Below, in pieces: positions 15,413-22,584 of a stretch of 39,799 nucleotides of DNA. The DNA lies in the NCBI GenBank assembly GCA_030145395.1, contig JAQYVR010000023.1, forward strand, positions 1-39,799. The letters are read 5' to 3'. Position 1 is the first letter of the stretch. Every line of letters begins with the position of its first letter. Made by a program: the position numbers and the translations under genes. Under the pieces are notes generated by a model that ran no database searches, was not told where the DNA came from, and saw nothing but the letters and a program-made list of their open reading frames with translations. This DNA comes from Desulfobacteria bacterium. GTDB taxonomy: Bacteria > Desulfobacterota > Desulfobacteria > Desulfobacterales > C00003060.

Positions 15413-16468
15413 TTATTCACCAAGAATAAATCTTGAATCTGCGCCACCAAGAACTTCAACAGCTGCATCGGTCAATATCACACCTCGTGCCACTTGGAGG
15501 AAAGGTTGCAGTATGTTAGAGATACGAAGGGCAGTCCGCTCCACATTGGCAAAGCCACTGCTGGCGACATAAATGATGTCGCCTCGCTCCAATGGAACGT
15601 TGGCAGAAAGGTCCATATGTTTGGCATCTATTCTCATAATCTGAGGTTCACTCAGATTCCCCCTCATGACTAGAATCGCGCTTTTATTAGCATCGTGCGT
15701 AAAACCACCCGCCTCGGCAATGGCTGCGAGCAGGGTTAGTCCGTCCCTGGTGGGAATGGCTGACTGTTTGTTTACCTCTCCGAGCACAAAAACCCTTTGT
15801 TCCTTGTTGTCCGGGATATAAATCACGTCATTTGGCATGAGGGGAATATTTTCTCCCATATTTCCCTCTTCAATAAGCTTGTAAAAGTTGACGAGCAAAA
15901 TCTCTCTATCTCTTACCGCATAGGCTCCACCAAGGTACGCATCGGAGGCTACTCCGCCTGCCGCCGAAATGGCTTCCACCAGTGTGTAGTCGTTTCTCAT
16001 GTGGAACACGCCGGGATTGGTGACTTGGCCCAAAACAAACACCTTGTGACTTCGATATTCAGTGATTTGCACCACCACTCCAGGATCCTTAATGAACTTG
16101 GCAAGTTCTTCTTTGATTTTGTCCCTAAGCTGAAATTGCGTGAGTCCGGCCGCCTGAATATCGTCCATGAGGTAGTACGAGATCTTCCCCAAAGGGCTAA
16201 CCGTGGTTTGCATCTTCAGATCATCCTGTCGAAAAACCGAGATCTCCACTGTATCCTCCGGCCCCAAGAGGTATTCAGTCCTCGGAAGATTTTTCAATTT
16301 CTTTGCCATGGATAGGTTTTGCGTAGCTACCTCAACACTATTTTCCGTTCCCGCACTCGGAGGAGTCGGGATATGTTCCACGACTGCCTGGTGCGTGGAC
16401 CCACACCCTCCAAGAATGAAAGCAGTAATCATTAGAGAAAGAAGAAATGTTAACCCAGGCTTCCGCAT
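15413..16468 (-). CDS. Wza-like outer-membrane polysaccharide export lipoprotein
   Basis: From the ATG at 16468 the 351-residue product begins MRKPGLTFLLSLMITAF with lipobox LGGC, so it is a lipoprotein. A Poly_export domain follows (YLLGPEDTVEISVF near residue 65). Two SLBB segments come next (VFVLGQVTNPGVFHM and VFVLGEVNKQSAIPTRDG), each followed by an AISAAGG or AIAEAGG turn. The C-terminal RISNILQPFLQVARGVILT helix could be the outer-membrane-spanning part. AAGGG lies 10 bp upstream; an earlier ATG at 16513 would bury the signal peptide. It is the first gene of the wza-wzc-HEAT/TPR unit. Confidence 0.92.
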   Translation of the reverse strand: MRKPGLTFLLSLMITAFILGGCGSTHQAVVEHIPTPPSAGTENSVEVATQNLSMAKKLKNLPRTEYLLGPEDTVEISVFRQDDLKMQTTVSPLGKISYYLMDDIQAAGLTQFQLRDKIKEELAKFIKDPGVVVQITEYRSHKVFVLGQVTNPGVFHMRNDYTLVEAISAAGGVASDAYLGGAYAVRDREILLVNFYKLIEEGNMGENIPLMPNDVIYIPDNKEQRVFVLGEVNKQSAIPTRDGLTLLAAIAEAGGFTHDANKSAILVMRGNLSEPQIMRIDAKHMDLSANVPLERGDIIYVASSGFANVERTALRISNILQPFLQVARGVILTDAAVEVLGGADSRFILGE

Positions 16469-17017
16469 TTTCTGGCATCCCTTTCTGTCAACAGATCGGC
16501 AAATGATCATCAAACCTAATTACTCCCATGTTCCATCACACAACTCCATTGCCCCCACCGCTGCTCACATATCTTTTCGATGAAACCGTCTCACATTGAA
16601 AAAACCGAGTCTTGGCCGCACAACTCCCAGGACTGGAATTGAAGATCCAGCCCCAATAAATTGGGGCCGAGAATGCGCCCGCTTTTGTAGTTCAATACAA
16701 CCAGATAGTTTCTTAACTGACATTTTTTGCCATCCATATGTAACAGGGCATCGTGTTTCATAAAACACTATTGCGGGTCAGACACTACGTCCATCCCTTG
16801 ATAGTCAAGTAACACGTGGAAATTCATAGTCATGCACCCTTCAAGTGGTAAAACCCCGTCCGAAAAGAATGGCTTTGCGTTTTCATTTTCTGACAACAGT
16901 TTATATCAATTGTATGGGGGTGCAAATGGGTAGGACTACGGATTTCTAGGGGTAAACAACCTATTTTTGCAGGAAAAATCTACTGCGAGGCACTACAAAA
17001 GGCCCAAGTGGTGTGTG
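16469..17017. other. 549-bp spacer upstream of the wza-like gene, with one palindromic repeat
   Basis: This is the likely promoter region of the export genes, but no hexamer pair with good spacing is clear to me on the minus strand. A 7-bp palindrome GCCCCAA-TAAA-TTGGGGC (16650-16667) is followed by GAATGCGCCCGCT. That tail also follows the palindromes at 29929 and 37404. A minus-strand frame 16565-16720 could encode 52 residues (MSVKKLSG...) but covers the palindrome and matches nothing I know, so I do not call it. Confidence 0.45.
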
Positions 17018-18262
17018 TCAGACAATCTTTCTTATGAGCGGATCATACTTGTCCATTTGGGCCTGGAGAAAGCCAAACATTCCTTCAAGTTGTATGGCCC
17101 TTTTTGGACAGACCATGTAACAATAGAGGCACTTCACACACGTTGATTCAGCCTCGTCGGATAGAACCTCCGGGACATCTAAACCCAGCGGACAATATGC
17201 CTTGCAGATTCCGCATTCTCCCGGACACTGATCCCTGTGCAGCACTACTTTCCTAATATCCATCTCTTCTTCGATAAAATGCTCCTGTCGAATCCCAAGT
17301 GATAGAAAGAGGTTACCTATGAATTTGGTGTTGCAGGTCTCATAAAGTCCAGGAGCCCGGCGTAGCATCTGGAAGTACTTCTGAAGATGTGGGTTGCAAA
17401 CAACTTTCACTATAAATGGCACGTCAGGTTTTAGAAGATCTCTTTTGAAATCTCCCAAATCGAGATCCCTCAGTGCCTTTTTGTGATCTGGCGTAATCAC
17501 GTCCAACTCTTCGGCTACTTTCAAATAAGTAACTTTGCTATACGGCATTCCAACCATTTCGGCGCAGACCATGTCTATAAAATATGGGTCCGTGCCCGCA
17601 ATAATGGTGTCCATCCTCACAGGCAGCCCGTCGCTCGGGCCATTTCCTTCCATTGCAATCAGGCCATCTACAATGTGAAGATGGGGTTTAAGATAACTGT
17701 TCAAGTGGACTATGTTACGAGCAAGGCTATGGTGAGTTTTCTTCTTGTTTTCCTGGCCCACCAAACAGCCCATTATGTTCTTTAGACATACCGAGATTCC
17801 GACTTCGTGGTGCATCTTGAGCTTGGGCAGATTAATGAACAAATCCGCTTCCAGGCAGTCTGTCGCTACCTTTGCCTTCTTGTTTTCGGCAAACGCTATC
17901 TCCCGACCCTGACAGTAATTGAGATCCAGGAACCTGACACCAAGTTCTTCTGCAAGCCGCCTCGCCCTGAGCCTTGAAGCCACATCGATCTGGTTTCGGT
18001 AAAACCCGCTGTTGGTCCCTTCGCCGATAATTATGTTCCTGTAGCCTCGCCCCTGAAGAAGCTGGACAAGGACAGCAATTATCCTCAGATCCGTTGTGTT
18101 GCCCGTGAGGGCGTTCATGTTGCTATTGAAATTTGGCTTTAAAAGGACCTTAGCCTCTACAGACTTGGGCAGCAGAGTGGAGTTCTCTTCAAGAAACGTA
18201 TCCAAGTTCTTCTTGAGAGTATGGAGATCTCGACTCTTAAAAATACTTACCTGCAAATCCAT
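17018..18262 (-). CDS. DUF362 protein with C-terminal double 4Fe-4S ferredoxin domain
   Basis: This 414-residue protein has a DUF362 core (LLKPNFNSN about residue 43, ADLFINLPKLKMHHEVG about residue 140, SVCLKNIMGCLVG). A C-terminal ferredoxin-like module carries a C-x3-C-x2-C-x3-CP motif (CPGECGICKAYCP) and a canonical CVKCLYCYMVCP motif, enough for two 4Fe-4S clusters. The start giving MDLQVSIFKSRDL is chosen because AGGAAGAG lies just upstream; a more upstream ATG has no such signal. No signal peptide is seen. DUF362 proteins lack a settled function; a redox role is likely here. It has its own promoter candidate and lies between export and assembly genes. Confidence 0.85.
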   Translation of the reverse strand: MDLQVSIFKSRDLHTLKKNLDTFLEENSTLLPKSVEAKVLLKPNFNSNMNALTGNTTDLRIIAVLVQLLQGRGYRNIIIGEGTNSGFYRNQIDVASRLRARRLAEELGVRFLDLNYCQGREIAFAENKKAKVATDCLEADLFINLPKLKMHHEVGISVCLKNIMGCLVGQENKKKTHHSLARNIVHLNSYLKPHLHIVDGLIAMEGNGPSDGLPVRMDTIIAGTDPYFIDMVCAEMVGMPYSKVTYLKVAEELDVITPDHKKALRDLDLGDFKRDLLKPDVPFIVKVVCNPHLQKYFQMLRRAPGLYETCNTKFIGNLFLSLGIRQEHFIEEEMDIRKVVLHRDQCPGECGICKAYCPLGLDVPEVLSDEAESTCVKCLYCYMVCPKRAIQLEGMFGFLQAQMDKYDPLIRKIV

Positions 18263-18630
18263 TTCCGTCTCTTCCTGGCTATTCCCTGCCGTTAATCGCC
18301 TGCACGCATGACTCATAGATTGAATAATTTATTCTAACAGATAATATATGACAGAGCTGAGTGAAAATCAAACTACTTGCTACCCCTTTTCCCTTTTCGT
18401 GAAACAACCTTTGCACACAATCCAATGATCCCCCACAAGTGGTTATTAGAACCTCCGATGGTGAATCCCCTCGCCCCGAACGACGGGGGTTCCGCCCCTC
18501 CGCATCACTTCTTCCGTCGGGAGCGCGTCGGTCAATGGTGAGGACATTTACCCTGCCAAGATGCAAGGGCAGGCTTGCCTGCCTACCCTTGTCCCGCCGT
18601 CCCAAACATGCCTGGCAACCGTTTATGCCA
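18263..18630. other. 368-bp spacer with promoter for the DUF362 gene and GC-rich palindromes
   Basis: The part next to the DUF362 start is AT-rich and holds the promoter candidate at 18343-18371. The remainder is GC-rich with a GCAGGC-TT-GCCTGC palindrome at 18569-18582 and a CCCCG...CGGGG hairpin near 18475. The open frames here are low-complexity and lack ribosome-binding sites, so I see no gene. Confidence 0.45.
18343..18371 (-). promoter_or_regulatory. sigma70-like promoter for the DUF362 gene
   Basis: On the minus strand TTGATT (18371-18366) and TATATT (18348-18343) are separated by exactly 17 bp in an AT-rich stretch. It lies about 80 bp upstream of the preferred start at 18262. This would let the DUF362 gene be expressed apart from the upstream polysaccharide genes. 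Confidence 0.45.
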
Positions 18631-19407
18631 TCACTTGGTCAAAGTGATCATGACCTGGTAGCTATACTTCCGGAAAAAGGGAAAGCACGTGTGCACGGCG
18701 GTGTCTAATCCCTCAAACAGGGGTCTTACCATTTTGACACTTCTGAGGAGCTGAAAATATAGTTTTCCGAAAAAGCGAAAGCGAGGATATGACACTTTCG
18801 TTGTTCCTCGACAGGCTGAGGCAATGGTTTCAAGATCAGCTCTTGTCAGAGGATGTTCGTCCTTTGTTCCTAGCTTTGGAATCCCCCAATGACCAGTTAA
18901 GTGGTTCCGCCAGAACATGAGAATAGGATTGCCGCCGCTGGTTTCATAGAATACTGCCCTTCCGCCGGGTTTTAGTACGCGAAAAACTTGTCTAATTCCT
19001 TGCTCCAAATCTGCAAGATGATGAAGGATAAAGAGCCCAACCACTATATCGACTGACTCATCTTTATAAGGTAGTTCTTCCATGGAAGCAACGTCCACTT
19101 TCACGTTTTTCAAATGTTTCTTTTCAATGCGTTGCCTGGTGATCTTTGCGCTTTGAGGTGAAATATCAAAGCTTCTAACGCTTTTCGCCTGTTCGGCGAG
19201 CACGGTTGTTAGTTTTCCAGCCCCACAGGCGCATTCTAGAACACTCTTTCCCCTCAGTCCTCCCTGAAGGCCTAATATGTCAATCCATACTTGGCCTTTT
19301 TTAGAATCCATCTCCTCTTCAAGAACATTTATCTCTCTTGTCATCTTGTGATCAAAATGTTCTCTCTCAGACCGTTGAATTTCTCTTGCATCACTGGATT
19401 GTTTCAT
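18631..19407 (-). CDS. class I SAM-dependent methyltransferase
   Basis: The 258-residue protein has a Methyltransf_11-like domain. Motif I is VLECACGAGKLT (about residue 57), the acidic loop is VRSFDISPQSA, motif II is SVDIVVGLFILHHLADLEQ and motif III is FRVLKPGGRAVFYETSG. The C-terminal third is rich in aromatic and basic residues and probably forms the acceptor site. The ATG at 19407 is preferred. A TTG at 19419 with AAGG 6 bp upstream is an alternative that adds four residues. It lies downstream of the glycosyltransferase across a 208-bp repeat-bearing gap. It could methylate a sugar or lipid in the polymer pathway; the substrate is unknown. Confidence 0.83.
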   Translation of the reverse strand: MKQSSDAREIQRSEREHFDHKMTREINVLEEEMDSKKGQVWIDILGLQGGLRGKSVLECACGAGKLTTVLAEQAKSVRSFDISPQSAKITRQRIEKKHLKNVKVDVASMEELPYKDESVDIVVGLFILHHLADLEQGIRQVFRVLKPGGRAVFYETSGGNPILMFWRNHLTGHWGIPKLGTKDEHPLTRADLETIASACRGTTKVSYPRFRFFGKLYFQLLRSVKMVRPLFEGLDTAVHTCFPFFRKYSYQVMITLTK

Positions 19408-19439
19408 GTTGTTTGTCAAATCCTGCCTTTATTGCAGCT

Positions 19440-19459
19440 CCCTGCAGCGAGCTGCAGGG
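19440..19459. repeat. palindromic intergenic repeat (CCCTGCAGC-GA-GCTGCAGGG)
   Basis: A 9-bp perfect stem with a 2-base centre, followed by GAATGTTC. A copy sharing the CCTGCAGC.AGCTGCAGG core lies at 29863-29880. About 60-65 bp further on, both share a related TTAGATTGGCTCGCTAACC-like segment (here AAGATTAGCTCGATAACCC). It lies between the methyltransferase and glycosyltransferase genes. Confidence 0.65.
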
Positions 19460-19615
19460 AATGTTCTGCCCGCCTGCAGTGCTTCGAAGCGACTGTAAGA
19501 AATTGCATCATTATAAGATTAGCTCGATAACCCTTGTCCGCCTCTGGCGGGCCGCAGCCCCGATTCATTGGGACTCCATGGAGCTTCAATGTTCCTTCGC
19601 GAAAACTGCCGGAAG

Positions 19616-20749
19616 TCACCCTGCAATCACCTGCCGGTAAACTTCTACTGTCTTTTGCGCTGTTTCCTCCCACCGAAACTGCCTGGCTCGGTCCAGCCCC
19701 ATATGGGAAAGCTCACTCTTGAGAGACTCATCCGATAGCAGCCTGTCAATGGCCTGTGCTATTTCCTCATGAGAGTGAGGGTTAACTAATATCGCAGCGC
19801 TTCCTGCTACTTCTTGTAAGGCTGTTGTGTTTGACGTAACAACGGGTGTGCCACTTGCCATTGCCTCAACAATCGGCAGGCCAAACCCCTCTGCAAATGC
19901 CGGATAAACCAGAGCCTCTGCTCCGTTGTATAGAGCGCAAAGATCTTCTTCGCTCACGCCACCAGTAAATAAGACATCCGACTCAAGTCCCAACTTTTCA
20001 ATTTCGGTAAATAGCTTCCTTTCTCGAAAGATTCTGTCCTGATGGCCTACGATGACTATACATAGCTCCTTGTGGCCTTCTTTTTTCAGATGCTGGAAAG
20101 CCTTAAGTACACCAACGATGTTTTTTCTCGGCTCAATTCTTCCGACAAACAATAAATATTTGGTTCTGATTTGGTATTTCTTGAGCCTGCGCAGCACCAG
20201 ATTCCTGTCTTTTATGGGAGCAAAAGAATCCGAAGCCCCCTCGTAAATCACGGTCACCTTGTCATAGGCAATGCCATAATACTCGCATATCTCTCTCTTC
20301 GTGAACTCAGAGACTGATATGATTCTGTCGGCTCGCTTGGCTGATAGAGCCACGAAGTACTTCATAAGGCCGCCATGAACTTTTGGGAAGAACTGTGGAT
20401 ATTTCTCAAAAAGGATATCATGGATCGTTAGAACTGATTTGCAGGGAAGATGCACTGGCAAAACGTATTGACTGTGAAACAAAGAGAGTCCATCCCGGTA
20501 AGCACACGCCGGGAACCCAGCAAGAAGGTTGAAGCGCCCCCACCGTGATGGAAGTCCTTTAAGTGTCAGGTTACTGTGCCCATTACCCCCACTGGCAACT
20601 TCTCCGGGATTGTCAGTATATACGAAATACTCGAACTCATTTTCTATCTCCAGAACTCCTCGCATGAGATTGGTGAGATAAGTTCTTACACCCTGATATA
20701 TTCCCCCTGCAACGTGGAAATCTATGCCAATTCTGGACGATTTCATCAT
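19616..20749 (-). CDS. GT4-family (GT-B fold) glycosyltransferase
   Basis: This 377-residue retaining glycosyltransferase has an N-terminal Rossmann half with a glycine-rich start (FHVAGGIYQGVRTYL). The nucleotide-sugar half shows LLFVGRIEPRKNIVGVLKAF (about 215-235). The EX7E motif EGFGLPIVEAMASGTPV near 290 supplies the catalytic or donor-binding Glu pair. No membrane segment is seen, so it is probably cytosolic or peripheral at the inner membrane. GAGG lies just before the paired ATGs at 20749/20746. It follows the AlkP gene by 19 bp. It is the only glycosyltransferase in the window. Donor and acceptor are unknown. Confidence 0.9.
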   Translation of the reverse strand: MMKSSRIGIDFHVAGGIYQGVRTYLTNLMRGVLEIENEFEYFVYTDNPGEVASGGNGHSNLTLKGLPSRWGRFNLLAGFPACAYRDGLSLFHSQYVLPVHLPCKSVLTIHDILFEKYPQFFPKVHGGLMKYFVALSAKRADRIISVSEFTKREICEYYGIAYDKVTVIYEGASDSFAPIKDRNLVLRRLKKYQIRTKYLLFVGRIEPRKNIVGVLKAFQHLKKEGHKELCIVIVGHQDRIFRERKLFTEIEKLGLESDVLFTGGVSEEDLCALYNGAEALVYPAFAEGFGLPIVEAMASGTPVVTSNTTALQEVAGSAAILVNPHSHEEIAQAIDRLLSDESLKSELSHMGLDRARQFRWEETAQKTVEVYRQVIAG

Positions 20750-20768
20750 ACAGCCTCGGATACTCCAA

Positions 20769-22487
20769 TCATTCCAAATATCCTAAGTCTCCCAATCTCT
20801 GCCGAATCGCCTCTTCCTCCTCTGGTGAATAGACCATGTCCTGAACGGCAGGTTCAGGGCGCTCAACACTATCATGGCTAATGGGCTTCTCCAGCAGCAC
20901 GCTTTCTTGATAAGCTGATTCCAAGACCTTGCCGTCCATATCCGTTGGCACGGGCAGGCCCATAGTGTAAAGAATGGTGGGTGCCAGGTCCATAATCTTT
21001 GCGCCATCTATTTTACGGCCTGGCCTGATGCCCTTGCCCCTCATCAGGAGTATGCCGTTCGGCAAATGTCTTGCATTCGCTCTCGTGTTCGATTCTGATT
21101 TCTCTAGTTCCAGCCTAGGAATCGTTTTCAAAACAACGTCAGGGGCAACCGTGTAACTTGGCCTGGGCACGTAGCCCAGGTCCTTAAAAGTGACAATCAG
21201 ATCGGGCGCCTTCTCGAAACTGTCCCCGTGGTATATGTCTTCTCTCCTGAACACATTCTCCACAACTTGTTCACCGCTCCCTGGGTCCTTCTCACCTATT
21301 AGACCATGGATAATGCGCTCCCTAACCTCTTCGTATTCTCGGCCAGGCCTTACTGTCCCCCTAGGCTCCCTTCCTTTCAGGTTCACCCAGATGAAATTCT
21401 TGCTTTCTTCAGCATAAGCTTTGGTTTCATCCATGTTGATGCGAGAGAAGAAGAATTGAGAAGCCATCTTGTTGAAAACAACAGGAAATCGCCTCCTTAC
21501 CTGATCCCGAGTCTCTCTTGGCAAAGCCTTCCAAAAGTCTCTTGGCAACCCACCAAGCAGTTTTGTGTACAGCAGTCGTTTTAGCCGTTGAGAATTCCCT
21601 GAACCTTGCTGCGGACGGAAATCCTTATACTCTAACAGACCCTCTCTGCATAACCAGTTGTTTAAGTACAGGGTCTTATTGCTACACAACCCTGCCCCGT
21701 GGTCGGACATTATGAACAAAACAGTGTCCTCGCTCAGATGATCCAGAAGATATCCAACGATATGATCCATTTTTCGATATACATCCAGAATCGCATCCCC
21801 ATACTTTTTTGCCTCTTCAAGTTTGTATGAAGGGTGCCTCGGATCCATATACTTCCAGAAAGCATGTTGCACCCGATCCGTCGCTGTGAACACAGAAACG
21901 AAGAGGTCCCAAGGATAATTATTCATCAAATACTTTATGACCTCAAATCTCTTGTCAATGGTCTCATGCTGCTTTTCAATGGCAAGGTTAATCTCACCCT
22001 TGTTGATGTATGACCAGAGTCCGGCTTCGAGTGAGTAGTCTCCAATGATACGTTTGAGTTCATCGGACAGCGTCGCGGGATAAGTAAAATTGCTGTCAAT
22101 ACCCGGAGCGTCCATACCAGAGATCATAATCCCGTTCACTTTCTCAGGAGGGAAAGTCATCGGCACGTTCACCACGGCTACCTTCTTATCGTACCGGCTC
22201 GCGGTCGCCCAAATCGACATCCCCTGCCTACGGCTTGCGTTCACAAACTTCACCTCATAGCTGCCATCCACATGTTCACTGAAGTCAAATATGCCGTGTT
22301 TTCCGGGATTCTTCCCAGTGATAAACGATGACCAACTCGGCGCGCTGTGAGCCGGCAAGGGGGACATAAGGCTGCCGTGAGACCCCTCGTCCATCAGGCG
22401 TTTCATATTCGGCAGCTCGCCCCTTGAAACCCATGGAGCGATCAGATCAAAAGTAGCACCATCCAAACCAAGAACATATGCTCTCAT
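20769..22487 (-). CDS. AlkP-superfamily phosphodiesterase-like enzyme, paralogue 1
   Basis: The 572-residue protein belongs to the type I phosphodiesterase/nucleotide pyrophosphatase group. Putative metal-site elements: Asp9 in VLGLDGATFD, the Ser of HSAPSWSSF preceding TGKNPGKHGIFDF (candidate nucleophile), TATDRVQHAFW supplying Asp and His, IMSDHGAG supplying Asp and His, and ARHLPNGILLMRG near residue 470. There is no signal peptide or membrane helix, so it is predicted cytosolic. The tail ends YSPEEEEAIRQRLGDLGYLE, shared in pattern with the other three paralogues. GAGAGG lies 8 bp before the ATG. It is separated from the three other paralogues by flippase, polymerase and other genes. Substrate unknown: a nucleotide sugar, lipid-phosphosugar or phospho-substituent is possible. 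Confidence 0.85.
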   Translation of the reverse strand: MRAYVLGLDGATFDLIAPWVSRGELPNMKRLMDEGSHGSLMSPLPAHSAPSWSSFITGKNPGKHGIFDFSEHVDGSYEVKFVNASRRQGMSIWATASRYDKKVAVVNVPMTFPPEKVNGIMISGMDAPGIDSNFTYPATLSDELKRIIGDYSLEAGLWSYINKGEINLAIEKQHETIDKRFEVIKYLMNNYPWDLFVSVFTATDRVQHAFWKYMDPRHPSYKLEEAKKYGDAILDVYRKMDHIVGYLLDHLSEDTVLFIMSDHGAGLCSNKTLYLNNWLCREGLLEYKDFRPQQGSGNSQRLKRLLYTKLLGGLPRDFWKALPRETRDQVRRRFPVVFNKMASQFFFSRINMDETKAYAEESKNFIWVNLKGREPRGTVRPGREYEEVRERIIHGLIGEKDPGSGEQVVENVFRREDIYHGDSFEKAPDLIVTFKDLGYVPRPSYTVAPDVVLKTIPRLELEKSESNTRANARHLPNGILLMRGKGIRPGRKIDGAKIMDLAPTILYTMGLPVPTDMDGKVLESAYQESVLLEKPISHDSVERPEPAVQDMVYSPEEEEAIRQRLGDLGYLE

Positions 22488-22584
22488 AAAAATAACCTCT
22501 CAATCAAATTACTAAATTCACTGTTGCACATGGGACCGTTGCATTGTCAATGCATCTTCAATAATTCAATAAGAATCCGGGACC

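Noticed and set aside
16565-16720. Possible 52-aa minus-strand gene upstream of the wza-like gene
   Set aside because: It runs through the palindromic repeat at 16650-16667 and its product resembles nothing. The repeat makes chance openness likely.
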